This document shows positions 38,294 to 48,108 of a DNA stretch of 64,000 bases, piece after piece. The notes under the pieces were generated by a model. It ran no database searches and had not been told where the DNA came from. It was given only the letters and a program-made list of their open reading frames with translations. Each line of letters opens with the position of its first letter. Position 1 is the first letter of the stretch. The stretch is from assembly GCF_030718995.1 (NCBI RefSeq), contig NZ_CP132204.1:2542001-2606000 (forward strand), given 5' to 3'. The stretch is from Arthrobacter oryzae (GTDB lineage: Bacteria; Actinomycetota; Actinomycetes; Actinomycetales; Micrococcaceae). Position numbers and translations under genes: made by a program.

Positions 38294-38310
38294 CTCCCAG
38301 AATCTGGGAG
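38294..38310. promoter_or_regulatory. Palindrome covering the response-regulator ribosome-binding site
   Basis: CTCCCAGAATCTGGGAG is a perfect 17-base palindrome (eight-base arms, one-base centre). On the minus strand its second arm contains the GGGAG Shine-Dalgarno five bases from the ATG. Confidence 0.7.
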
Positions 38311-38534
38311 TTTTCTGAATGAAAGTTGAGTGTCCCATGAGTAGACGCCGACCTTGTCCTTCGGCAGGCGGGGAAAGCGCTGTGATCGCCTGAAGGGAAC
38401 CCTTTTCCCAAGCAATTCGTTCACGCGGCGAAGGGTTTCCAGCGCTACCAGCCAGTACTAGAGTTGGGCCACTGAGTCCTTGGGGATTCGGGAAAAATCG
38501 TTCATGCGGCACCCAATGAAGGGGATCTATCACC

Positions 38535-38792
38535 ATGACGGAAATACAGACGCCTGAGACCACCGGCACAGCAGACCGCAGCATCCGCGACTGGGCAGAC
38601 CTGGCAGAGGAAATGTGGTCCTACCTGACGGGCAAGGGCGCCGCCATCAATTACAACTTCATCGACATGACTGTCGAGGTTCCGCGGGACATCGGCCCTG
38701 ACGCGCCGCGCGCTACCTGGAAGCTCAACGGCAGCCTCCGGGTGACCACCAGTGACAAAGACGCCCCGGGGTCAGACGAGAACCGGAGCTGA
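38535..38792 (+). CDS. Small hypothetical protein upstream of an FHA protein
   Basis: An 85-residue acidic protein (MTEIQTPETTGTADRSIRDWADLAEEMWSYLTG). The middle WSYLTGKGAAINYNFIDMTVEVP, followed by ATWKLNGSLRVTT, suggests a compact alpha/beta fold. No membrane segment or signal peptide. AAGGGGATC precedes the ATG. It ends seven bases before the FHA gene, so the two are probably co-expressed and functionally linked. I do not recognise a domain. Confidence 0.7.
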   Translation: MTEIQTPETTGTADRSIRDWADLAEEMWSYLTGKGAAINYNFIDMTVEVPRDIGPDAPRATWKLNGSLRVTTSDKDAPGSDENRS

Positions 38793-38799
38793 ACCGGTT

Positions 38800-39669
38800 G
38801 TGAACGGATTCCGCCTCGACATGGATCTGGACTTCTCGTTTACCGATGAGTCCGGCGCGGTAACGCGGGGATCGGCCCGGGCCGGCGGCAGCGAAATACG
38901 CGTCGCCGTGGACGCCCTGGAGTCGTTCAGTGCCGGCGGAATCCCGTCGCTCGAGGAGATTCGTCCGCTGGCAAAGACCTTCGCTGACCGGGGGCTGACC
39001 GTCGTCGTCGATGGTCCCGATGGCCACATCGTGAGCCTCGGTGCGGTCGCAAGCCCGGCATCGCAGCGGCTCATCACCCGGTCTCCCCACATCAAGCTGG
39101 GAAAACTCGGTGCACTGGCGCCACTCCTGAAACGCGGACGGGGTCCGGCGCGACGGTTCTCGCTGTTGCCGCCGCAGACGCCCCTGCCGTTGATGCCGAC
39201 AGTCAGGCGGAGCATCGTCCGCCGCATCACCACCACCCACCACACCCGGGGGAGCGGCCGGCCGAGGCTCATCTTCGTGCAGGACTCGGCCTCTTGGAAC
39301 GGCCAGGTGCCGCGGGAGTTCACACTTAGCAGCGAGATCGTCAGGATCGGCAGTGACGCGTCCTCGGACGTCCAGCTTGCCGGGCTGGAGGGTCTCCATG
39401 CGGAAATAGTCCACAACGCTGACGACGAGTACGTCCTGGTGCCGCATGGGAAAGTCGCCGGAAGCGTCGGGTCCACTGGAGAATCCGTCCTCAGGACCGG
39501 CGCCCGGATCCAGATGGGACAGTGGTGCCTGGCCTACTTCCGGGAAGAGTTCGCAGACCATGGGCGTCCTTTCGGCGGACGCAGCGGCGGCGAACTCGCC
39601 TACCAGGCTCCGCAGTTTGATCCCCGGACGGGAACTACGGAACGGGACGGATCCCGGGGGATCAGCTGA
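38800..39669 (+). CDS. FHA domain protein
   Basis: A 289-residue protein with an N-terminal alpha/beta part of unknown fold (about 1-100, FRLDMDLDFSFTDESGAVTRG), a basic linker (LLKRGRGPARR, VRRSIVRRITTTHH) and a C-terminal FHA domain (about 156-250). The FHA phosphothreonine-binding face is visible as VRIGSDASSDVQLAGLEGLHAEIVH. Such domains dock proteins phosphorylated by Ser/Thr kinases; no kinase is present here. I use the GTG at 38800, just after the upstream gene; GGAG lies 11 bases before it. Confidence 0.82.
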   Translation: MNGFRLDMDLDFSFTDESGAVTRGSARAGGSEIRVAVDALESFSAGGIPSLEEIRPLAKTFADRGLTVVVDGPDGHIVSLGAVASPASQRLITRSPHIKLGKLGALAPLLKRGRGPARRFSLLPPQTPLPLMPTVRRSIVRRITTTHHTRGSGRPRLIFVQDSASWNGQVPREFTLSSEIVRIGSDASSDVQLAGLEGLHAEIVHNADDEYVLVPHGKVAGSVGSTGESVLRTGARIQMGQWCLAYFREEFADHGRPFGGRSGGELAYQAPQFDPRTGTTERDGSRGIS

Positions 39670-39688
39670 CGGACCAGCGCCTAACCAC

Positions 39689-41344
39689 TTATGTCGCGCT
39701 GGGATTCCGTCCGACGTCCTTGGCATCCATGATCCGGTAGGCGTACCCCTGTTCGGCCAGGAATCGCTGGCGCTTCGCCGCGAAGTCCTGGTCCAGCGTG
39801 TCCCGTGCCACCAGGGAGTAGAACCGCGCGGCGCGGCCGTCCTGCTTGGGGCGCAGCAGGCGGCCGAGCCGTTGCGCTTCCTCCTGCCGGGAACCAAACG
39901 AACCGGACACCTGGATGGCCACTGACGCTTCCGGAAGGTCAATGGAGAAGTTCGCCACCTTGGAAACCACCAGGGTCTGCACCTCGCCCGCCCGGAAGGC
40001 CTCGAACAGCTTCTGGCGTTCCTTCACGGACGTGTCACCCTTGATCACCGGAGCCTGGAGCCGTTCACCCAGCTCGTCAAGCTGGTCAATGTACTGGCCG
40101 ATGACCAGGAGCTGCTCACCCCGGTGCTGTTCCACCAGTTGTTCCACCACCACGGTCTTCGTTTCGGACGTGGAACACAGCCGGTATTTGTCAGCCTCCT
40201 CGGCCATGGCGTAGGCCACGCGTTCGTCATGGGGGAGGTCCACCCTGACTTCCACGCAGTCCGCCGGCGCGATGTAGCCCTGGGCCTCGATGTCCTTCCA
40301 CGGGGCGTCGTACCGTTTCGGGCCGATCAGGCTGAAGACTTCGCCTTCGCGGCCGTCCTCCCGCACCAGCGTGGCTGTGAGTCCGAGCCGCCGCCGCGCC
40401 TGCAGATCCGCTGTCATCCGGAAGATCGGCGCCGGCAGCAGGTGGACTTCGTCGTAGATGATCAGGCCCCAGTCGTGGCCGTCCACCAGCTCAAGGTGGG
40501 GGTAGAGGCCGCCGCGTTTGGTGGTCAGCACCTGGTACGTCGCAATGGTGACCGGACGGACTTCCTTGACCGAACCGGAGTACTCGCCGATCTCGTCTGC
40601 GGTCAGCGAGGTCCGCTTGACCAGCTCGTCCTTCCACTGCCGGGCGGACACGGTGTTGGTCACCAGGATCAGGGTTGTGGTGGAGCTCGTCGCCATGGCC
40701 GCCGCGCCCACCAGCGTTTTGCCTGCACCGCAGGGAAGCACGACGACGCCGCTGCCGCCGGCCCAGAAGTTCTCCGTGGCCAGTTTCTGGTAGGGCCGCA
40801 GCTTCCAGCCGGATTCGTTGAGCATGATGGGATGCGGTGTGCCGTCCACGTAGCCGGCAAGGTCTTCGGCGGGCCAGCCGATCTTGAGGAGGAGCTGCTT
40901 CAGCTGGCCCCGCTGGGAGGAATGGACCACCACGGTCTCGCCGTCGATGCGCGGCCCCAGCAACGGCTGGATCTTCTTCGCCCGGGAGACCTCCTCAAGC
41001 ACGGGGTAGTCACTGGTCCGCATCACCAGCCCGTGCTGCGGATCCTTTTCCAGCCGCAGCCTGCCGTACCGCGACATCGTTTCTTCGATGTCGATCAACA
41101 GCGAATGGGGCACGGGGAAGCGGGAGTATTTCAGCAGGGTGTCCAGGACCCGTTCCGCATCCAGCCCGGCGGCGCGGGCGTTCCAGAGTCCCAAGGGAGT
41201 GAGCCGGTAGCTGTGCACGTGTTCAGGCGCGCGCTCGAGTTCGGCGAAGGCCGCGATGGCGTGTCTGGCTTCCGTTGCCTTCTCATGGTCCACTTCGAGC
41301 AGGATGGTCTTGTCGCTCTGGACGATCAGGGGGCCGTCGCTCAC
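39689..41344 (-). CDS. DNA repair helicase XPB (bacterial)
   Basis: A superfamily-2 3'-5' DNA helicase of 551 residues, homologous to archaeal/eukaryotic XPB and M. tuberculosis Rv0861c. Features: damage-recognition-like N-terminal region, Walker A LPCGAGKTL, DEVH box in IIYDEVHLLPAP, the RED motif in VREDGREGEVF, and motif VI QRLGRLLRPK. The GTG at 41344 gives the usual start (VSDGPLIVQSDKTILLEVDH) and the family length of about 550; a TTG 23 codons earlier would overlap the upstream gene. It lies 40 bases after its conserved partner gene. Confidence 0.92.
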   Translation of the reverse strand: MSDGPLIVQSDKTILLEVDHEKATEARHAIAAFAELERAPEHVHSYRLTPLGLWNARAAGLDAERVLDTLLKYSRFPVPHSLLIDIEETMSRYGRLRLEKDPQHGLVMRTSDYPVLEEVSRAKKIQPLLGPRIDGETVVVHSSQRGQLKQLLLKIGWPAEDLAGYVDGTPHPIMLNESGWKLRPYQKLATENFWAGGSGVVVLPCGAGKTLVGAAAMATSSTTTLILVTNTVSARQWKDELVKRTSLTADEIGEYSGSVKEVRPVTIATYQVLTTKRGGLYPHLELVDGHDWGLIIYDEVHLLPAPIFRMTADLQARRRLGLTATLVREDGREGEVFSLIGPKRYDAPWKDIEAQGYIAPADCVEVRVDLPHDERVAYAMAEEADKYRLCSTSETKTVVVEQLVEQHRGEQLLVIGQYIDQLDELGERLQAPVIKGDTSVKERQKLFEAFRAGEVQTLVVSKVANFSIDLPEASVAIQVSGSFGSRQEEAQRLGRLLRPKQDGRAARFYSLVARDTLDQDFAAKRQRFLAEQGYAYRIMDAKDVGRNPSAT

Positions 41345-41384
41345 GGTGCCAAAGCCCTGGTGCTGCGGGGCCGCGGGGTGCTGG

Positions 41385-43889
41385 TCACTGCTGGAATTCC
41401 TCTTCCGCCTCAATGTCGATGATCCGGTGGATGGAGAGCACGCGTTCGGTTTCGCGGGCAGGGTCGAAGACCCGGACCCGTCCGCCGTTCACAGAAACCG
41501 GAACAACCGTTTCCCTGCTGGAATTCCCCTGGCTGTCCACGACGTTCATCACTACAGCCTGCCGGAGCCGGATGGCCTTTTGCAGGGTCTCGAGCCCGAG
41601 CTGTGTTGCTTCCTCTCCGGTGGCTCCCGACGGCGGGCGGTGGCCGCCGTTGGCGTGCGCACCGTAGGTGTCCGCATGGCTGCGCAGAATCGCCAGCTGG
41701 GCGTCGACGTCGGCCTCCGCCGGAGCCGTCCGCGGCGCACTGTACACGGGACGTCCACTGCCCGGAACGGCGGTTGTCCGGCGCAGCCGGATGAGTGCTG
41801 ACTCCGGCTCCTCGACAGCCGGTGACAGGCCCAGCGTCCGAAGGACCTGCGCGGTTTCCTTGGTGCCCGCGCGGGAGATGAGGACCGTGGGAGCGATGCG
41901 GACCAGCCCCAGCCCGGCTGCGCTGGATTCCCTGACCAGTTCCAGCAGGGCATCTTCGTCATCGCTCTGGATGAAGCTGGAGGCCACGCCCACCCGCAGC
42001 CTGCCATGCCGGGCCGCGGTGTCCTCCACAAGGTATTCGAGCGGCTGCGGCACGGCAGTGGCGGAGTGCTCGCGCAGGAAACCCAGCACGCTGGCGGCGT
42101 CATGGCCTGCGTCGAGGGCGCGGCGGACCGACGCCACAGAAAAGCGGTAGATCGTCGCGGGGCCCTGGCCTTCGGCGTCGGCCATCAAGAGGAGCTTTTC
42201 ACTCAACTCGGGGGCCAGGTAGCCCGGCGCCACGGCGGTGAGGTCGGCCTGCAGCAAAACGTGGTTGAGGGCGGCCGGCAGGTGCTCTCCGAGGATATCC
42301 AGCGCCTCGTCGGGCCGCTCCGCGGCAATGGCCGAACCCAGCTGGCTGAGCGCGCCTGAACCGATGAGCCCGAGCATTTCCGCTTCGGCCAGGACACCCC
42401 GGATCAGCGAACTGAAGCGCCTGGCCATCCGGGGCTGGGCCCAGTCAGCCCGCTGAAGCACCGCGGCAGCGTCCAGCACCGGTGCCTTGCCGTCCGCCTC
42501 CTCCGCCTCGAGGGTGAGTTCGTTGAGGATCTCCAGGATCCTCTTCCGGACCACTGGCGCGTCCGGCCGCTGGGCTTCGGCGGAGAGAGCGTTGATGGTG
42601 GTGCCGGCAGCTGCGCGGTGTGGCACGGGCGCCGCGCCGGGACCCGTGACGGGCTGGCCCACCAGGGACGGTGCACGTTCACTGGCCAGCCAGGCGTTCA
42701 CGAGCCACAGCCACTGTTCCTGGCGCGGCAGCGTCAGCCACTCGAGCTGCTCCGGCTGGACCCAGGCGGAGCTGTCAACGTCCAGCCGGATCAGTCCGGC
42801 CAGGGCGCAGAGCTCAACCAGCAGGCCGGCCCGGTTCAGGTCGATGCGGAGCGAGTCGGCCAGCCGCTTCATCTCGCGGACTCCGACGCCGCCGCTGCGC
42901 AATGTGACCAGGGGCTGCTCGCGCACGCTGTAGAGGAGTTCGCCTGTCAGGCGGAGGGTTTCGGCGATGGCGCCGAGGGCGGCATTGCGCCGCAGCGCCG
43001 CCGTGGTCTGCCCAAGCCTGGGCACCGGGGGAGTGGTGGTGAAGTCCTCAATGACGGCGCCGCCGCGGAGGGCGATCCCCACGCTATGGGGCAGTTCCAC
43101 ATGCGCGGCGTCCAGCGGGACCAGCAGGCCCCTGGCCAGGAGCCAGTCAACAGGGCCCACGTCGGACCCTTCGTTAAGGACTGACGCCCTCCTCTGCGCC
43201 TGCGGGACTGCCCCCATGGCCCAGTTTCCGAAGCGTGCAAGGAGTGCCGTGGTGCGCTCCGGTGCGGTGGCGAGGATTTGCTGCAGGGCCTCCGGAGTGG
43301 CCGTCCAGTGCTGCAGCGACAGGGCCGCTTCCATGGGGGTGGCGGCGGGATGGATGTTGGCTCCGCTGTGGTGCAGTTCGCCCACGAGTTGCACCACCCG
43401 CTGGGCGAACGCCGGCTGCAGCCGGACCAGTTCGGTGTAGCTACGCCCCAGCCCTGCCGGGTAGATTCCCACCACGTCACGCAGGCTGCCTACGGGAAGG
43501 TAGAACCGCTGGCGGGGACCGGCCGGCAGCGCGGCACCGTGCGGGGGCTCGGCACGGTGCACGAGGGCCAGCTCTTCCAGTGAGTGCAGGATCCGTTCGA
43601 TGGCGGACAGGGAAGCGCCGCGGATGAACTTCTTCAGGCCGGCGGCCGAAGCACTGTGGGCCGTGTCCGTGTTGGTGCAGAGGTGGAGGGTCTCCAGCAC
43701 CTGCATCTGCGGCCGGTTCAGCCGCTCCAGGGCCCGTTGCACGCTGACCCTTGCGCTGGCCCGGGCGGCGAGGGCAGCAAAGTCCGGAACGTTGGGTGAG
43801 ACCAGGTCCGGCCGCGCGGAGAACAAGGCCCGCAACGAGTCGTCGCTGCGTGCCTCCAGTTCCTTGCTGAGCGCGCGTATAAGGGACAT
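41385..43889 (-). CDS. Helicase-associated (XPB partner) protein with Helicase_C_3-type domain
   Basis: An 834-residue protein corresponding to the gene next to XPB in actinobacteria (M. tuberculosis Rv0862c). It lacks Walker motifs, so it is not itself a helicase. The central part has winged-helix-like segments (RRFSSLIRGVLAEAEMLGLIG), the Helicase_C_3/XPB-related region follows (ASSFIQSDDEDALLELV and LRVGVAS), and the C-terminus (about 765-830: LETLQKAIRLRQAVVMNVVDSQGN, RVFDPARETERVLSIHRIIDIE) looks like a WYL-type ligand-binding fold. Adjacent to XPB on the same strand; it probably forms a complex with it in DNA repair or signalling. Role not established. Confidence 0.82.
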   Translation of the reverse strand: MSLIRALSKELEARSDDSLRALFSARPDLVSPNVPDFAALAARASARVSVQRALERLNRPQMQVLETLHLCTNTDTAHSASAAGLKKFIRGASLSAIERILHSLEELALVHRAEPPHGAALPAGPRQRFYLPVGSLRDVVGIYPAGLGRSYTELVRLQPAFAQRVVQLVGELHHSGANIHPAATPMEAALSLQHWTATPEALQQILATAPERTTALLARFGNWAMGAVPQAQRRASVLNEGSDVGPVDWLLARGLLVPLDAAHVELPHSVGIALRGGAVIEDFTTTPPVPRLGQTTAALRRNAALGAIAETLRLTGELLYSVREQPLVTLRSGGVGVREMKRLADSLRIDLNRAGLLVELCALAGLIRLDVDSSAWVQPEQLEWLTLPRQEQWLWLVNAWLASERAPSLVGQPVTGPGAAPVPHRAAAGTTINALSAEAQRPDAPVVRKRILEILNELTLEAEEADGKAPVLDAAAVLQRADWAQPRMARRFSSLIRGVLAEAEMLGLIGSGALSQLGSAIAAERPDEALDILGEHLPAALNHVLLQADLTAVAPGYLAPELSEKLLLMADAEGQGPATIYRFSVASVRRALDAGHDAASVLGFLREHSATAVPQPLEYLVEDTAARHGRLRVGVASSFIQSDDEDALLELVRESSAAGLGLVRIAPTVLISRAGTKETAQVLRTLGLSPAVEEPESALIRLRRTTAVPGSGRPVYSAPRTAPAEADVDAQLAILRSHADTYGAHANGGHRPPSGATGEEATQLGLETLQKAIRLRQAVVMNVVDSQGNSSRETVVPVSVNGGRVRVFDPARETERVLSIHRIIDIEAEEEFQQ

Positions 43890-43899
43890 CAGTCCAACG

Positions 43900-44133
43900 T
43901 TACCGCCCGCCGGACTTTCCTGCCCGGCGTCGGGCCGCGACGCCGTCGATTACCAGGGCGATCATCAGCAGGAATGCCAGCGGCAGGCCGTACAGGGCCA
44001 GGGACGTCACCCACACGGGCGCCGTGCCGCCGTCAAAGGCTATGGCCATGACGGCGCCCACGGCAGCCAGCGAAAGGACAGCAGTAACCGCCGCAACTAT
44101 CATCAGTGGCCGCCGGTAGCGCGAGGGTGTCAT
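43900..44133 (-). CDS. Small membrane protein, two helices
   Basis: A 77-residue protein (MTPSRYRRPLMIVAAVTAVLSL) with two hydrophobic segments (about 9-31 and 45-66) and a basic C-terminal end (RRRAGKSGGR). Ten bases separate its stop from the start of the next gene (the XPB-partner gene), so it may head that operon. The start is chosen at 44133; 13 further in-frame residues upstream look non-coding. The Shine-Dalgarno is weak. No known domain. Confidence 0.65.
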   Translation of the reverse strand: MTPSRYRRPLMIVAAVTAVLSLAAVGAVMAIAFDGGTAPVWVTSLALYGLPLAFLLMIALVIDGVAARRRAGKSGGR

Positions 44134-44317
44134 GGAAGTAACGCTAACAGCCCCGCTGTGCCCGTGCCGCAAAGCGGGAATCCGGGTCCCGGCAGGATAA
44201 CCTTGAAGATACAGACCAACATGGTCCGGGCAGTCATACCCTGAACCCGCATATCAATGCGGATGCGGTGGCCGCCGGCCGTGTCTCAGCAAGTCCAGAA
44301 CGAAGAAGGTTGATTAC

Positions 44318-44701
44318 GTGCCTACCGGCAAGGTCAAGTGGTATGACAAGGAAAAAGGCTTCGGATTCCTCGCAGGTGAGGACGGCCAGGAAGTGTTCCT
44401 GCCCAAATCCGCCCTGCCTGAGGGCGTCACGGAGCTCAAGGCGGGCACCCGTGTGGAGTTTGGCGTGGCTGACGGCCGCAAGGGAGCCCAGGCCCTCGGC
44501 CTGCGCGTGCTGGACAAGACACCGTCCATTGCCAAGGCGAAGCGTCCAAGCGCCAAGGACCTGGCACCCCTCGTCCAGGACCTGGTGACCGTGCTGGACA
44601 ACCTGTCCGGAACGCTGTCCGCCGGAAAGTACCCGGAAGGCAACAAGGCCAAGGCGATCGCTGCTGCCCTCCGTAAGGTTGCCGACGAGCTGGACGCCTA
44701 G
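44318..44701 (+). CDS. Cold-shock domain protein with C-terminal extension
   Basis: A 127-residue protein. The N-terminal cold-shock domain (about 1-66) has KGFGFLAGEDG (RNP1) and EVFLPKSAL (RNP2); in RNP2 the usual FVH is replaced by FLP, so RNA binding may be altered. A helical extension of about 60 residues follows (AKDLAPLVQDLVTVLDNLSGTLSAGKYPEGNKAKAIAAALRKVADELDA). This longer cold-shock type is common in Micrococcales. GTG start at 44318. Its stop lies eight bases before the DUF3027 gene. Confidence 0.9.
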   Translation: MPTGKVKWYDKEKGFGFLAGEDGQEVFLPKSALPEGVTELKAGTRVEFGVADGRKGAQALGLRVLDKTPSIAKAKRPSAKDLAPLVQDLVTVLDNLSGTLSAGKYPEGNKAKAIAAALRKVADELDA

Positions 44702-44709
44702 GCATCCGC

Positions 44710-45270
44710 ATGACTTCCCAACCTGACCAGGGCACCCCCAAACCGGCTTCGAAGCCGCGTGCCGGCGTGCCTGTATGGCGAACCGGCAAACCGGACGCAG
44801 TGCTCGCTGCCGCGGTGGACCTTGCCCGGGAGGCGGTGGAGGGCATTGCCCCGGCCGAACAGATCGGACAGCACCTCGGCGCCAAGAGCGAAGGCGACCG
44901 TATTGTCACGCACCTCTTTGAGTCCAGGCTGGCCGGTTACCAGGGGTGGCAGTGGTACGCGGTGGTGACGCGCAACTCCCGTTCCAAAGTCATCACGGTG
45001 AACGAGCTCGGCCTGCTGCCCTCCGGCGACTCCATCCTTGCACCCGAGTGGGTGCCGTGGGCTGAACGGGTGCGCCCCGAGGACGCCCAGGAAAACGAAG
45101 CGGACGCCGACGCTGCTGTTTCGGAAAGTGCCGAGGATGCCGTGGCGGACAGTGCCGAGGATGCCGTGGCGGACAGTGCCGGGGTCACAACGTCCGACGC
45201 CGAAGTGTCCGAAGAGGACGACGGCGACTCCCCGGAGGAAGAAGCCGACTCCACCCGCGAGGTCGACTAG
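44710..45270 (+). CDS. DUF3027 family protein
   Basis: A 186-residue actinobacterial protein. The conserved domain (about 20-115) holds LAREAVEGIAPAEQIGQHLGAKSEGDRIVTHLFESRLAGYQGWQWYAVV and ILAPEWVPWAERVRPEDA. The last 65 residues are a very acidic, low-complexity tail with an exact tandem repeat encoding SAEDAVAD twice. It is co-transcribed with the upstream cold-shock gene, a conserved pairing in actinobacteria. Function unknown; probably soluble. Confidence 0.85.
   Translation: MTSQPDQGTPKPASKPRAGVPVWRTGKPDAVLAAAVDLAREAVEGIAPAEQIGQHLGAKSEGDRIVTHLFESRLAGYQGWQWYAVVTRNSRSKVITVNELGLLPSGDSILAPEWVPWAERVRPEDAQENEADADAAVSESAEDAVADSAEDAVADSAGVTTSDAEVSEEDDGDSPEEEADSTREVD
45127..45174 (+). repeat. 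24-base tandem repeat inside the DUF3027 gene
   Basis: Two exact copies (45127-45150 and 45151-45174) encode SAEDAVAD twice in the acidic tail; a third partial copy follows. The exact identity points to a recent duplication by slippage. Confidence 0.9.
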
Positions 45271-45311
45271 CCGTTGGAACCTTGCGGGGCTAGGCACCAC
45301 GGAGGCCGGAG

Positions 45312-46676
45312 ATGACGTCCACCTTCAAGTCCCTGCAAATCCTTAACTACCGCCTCTGGTTCGTTGGCGCCCTGATTTCCAACATCGGGACCTGGATGCA
45401 GCGCACCGCCCAGGACTGGCTGGTCTTTGACCACCTGACTGACCACGACGCGGGGGCCATGGGCATCACCATGGCCTTGCAGTTGGGGCCGCAGCTGTTC
45501 CTCGCACCCGTGGCCGGACTCCTGGCGGACCGCTTCAACCGCCGCCACCTCCTGCTGATGACCCAGTCCGGCATGGCGTTGCTGAGCACCGGCCTGGGCC
45601 TCCTTGTGGTCCTGGGTGCCGGGCAGCTCTGGCATGTTTACGCCTTTGCCCTGCTACTGGGCCTTGTCTCCGCCCTTGACGCCCCCGTCCGGCAAACCTT
45701 CGTCTCGGAGCTGGTGCGGGACGACTACCTGCCCAATGCGGTGGCGCTCAACAGTGCCTCCTTCAACGTGGCCAGGATGATCGGACCCGCTGTGGCCGGC
45801 GTGCTGACGGTGGCGGTCGGGCCGGGGTGGGTGTTCCTGATCAACACCTCCACGTTCCTGGCACTTCTGTTCAGCCTCTGGAAGATCCCGGTTTCGTCCC
45901 TGCGCGTCCTTCCCAGGGCGGCTCCCGGCAAGGGGCGGATCCGTGAGGGACTGCGTTACGTGCGCTTCCGCCCGGACATCGTGGTGGTGCTTGTGGCCGT
46001 CTTCATCGTCGGCACCCTCGGGCTGAATTTCGTCCTGTTCATAGCCGCCATGGTGGGCACCGAATTCGGGCTGGATGCCAGCGCCTTCGGGTTGATGAAC
46101 TCCATCATGGCCATCGGCTCCGTCGCCGGGGCGCTGCTGTCAGCCGGGCGAAGCAAGCCCCGGCTTCGTATCATCTTCGGGGCAGCCGGCGCATTCGGCG
46201 TCACGTCCGGGGTGGCGGCCCTGGCACCGAACTACTTCTGGTTCGGGGTGGCGCTCGTGCCCGTGGGGCTCTTCGCCATCACGATGATGACCAGCGCCAA
46301 CGGCTACGTGCAAACCACCACCGACCCGGTGATGCGCGGCAGGGTCATGGCCCTGTACATGGCCATCTTCATGGGCGGAACACCGATCGGTGCCCCGCTG
46401 GTGGGGTGGGTGGCCAATGTTGCCGGACCCCGCTGGTCCATGTCCGTGGCAGCCGCTTCAGGGCTGCTGGCCGCGGCGATCGGCGTGGTGTGGATCATCC
46501 GCGCCGGGCAGCTGAAGCTCGCATTCAACCGCCGTGCCCGGGGACTGCGCTATTTCCGTGTGGTACCCGGCGCGTCCAACCGCGCACGAAACGCTGAAGG
46601 AAATGCCGAAGGAAAAGGACCGAAAGAAGAAGGCGCCGCCCGGGACCAAAGCCCGGACGACGCCGTCGAACGCTAG
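45312..46676 (+). CDS. MFS transporter (enterobactin-exporter/MFS_3 type)
   Basis: A 454-residue major-facilitator protein with about 12 membrane segments, starting FKSLQILNYRLWFVGALISNIGTWMQRTAQDWLV, typical of the MFS_3/EntS-like group. Motif A appears as GLLADRFNRRHLLLM after helix 2, and LDAPVRQTFVSELV in the first half. The C-terminal 45 residues are polar and charged. Substrates in this group range from siderophores to drugs and cannot be assigned here. It begins 42 bases after DUF3027 on the same strand and is convergent with serC. Confidence 0.87.
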   Translation: MTSTFKSLQILNYRLWFVGALISNIGTWMQRTAQDWLVFDHLTDHDAGAMGITMALQLGPQLFLAPVAGLLADRFNRRHLLLMTQSGMALLSTGLGLLVVLGAGQLWHVYAFALLLGLVSALDAPVRQTFVSELVRDDYLPNAVALNSASFNVARMIGPAVAGVLTVAVGPGWVFLINTSTFLALLFSLWKIPVSSLRVLPRAAPGKGRIREGLRYVRFRPDIVVVLVAVFIVGTLGLNFVLFIAAMVGTEFGLDASAFGLMNSIMAIGSVAGALLSAGRSKPRLRIIFGAAGAFGVTSGVAALAPNYFWFGVALVPVGLFAITMMTSANGYVQTTTDPVMRGRVMALYMAIFMGGTPIGAPLVGWVANVAGPRWSMSVAAASGLLAAAIGVVWIIRAGQLKLAFNRRARGLRYFRVVPGASNRARNAEGNAEGKGPKEEGAARDQSPDDAVER

Positions 46677-46697
46677 CGCGTCAGCGCCACGGACTCG

Positions 46698-47942
<1,245 letters not shown>

Positions 47943-48056
47943 TCATAGTCCAGTCACTGAGACATGGTCCGGTCCCGGAGGCGCGGCACACTGATGCGGC
48001 AGTTCACGGGGCGGCTGACGGTGAGGCAGCCGGAAGATTATCCGGAGTAATTCAAA

Positions 48057-48075
48057 ATAGGTTAAGCTTGTCCCT
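48057..48075. promoter_or_regulatory. Possible DtxR box upstream of the DtxR-type gene
   Basis: The left half TAGGTTA and the central GCT match the 19-base DtxR/IdeR consensus; the right half does not (about 11 of 19 overall). It lies 34 bases before the regulator start. Confidence 0.35.
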
Positions 48076-48108
48076 GACGCAAGGACTGTGCTCGAGGAGC
48101 TGAGCTGG

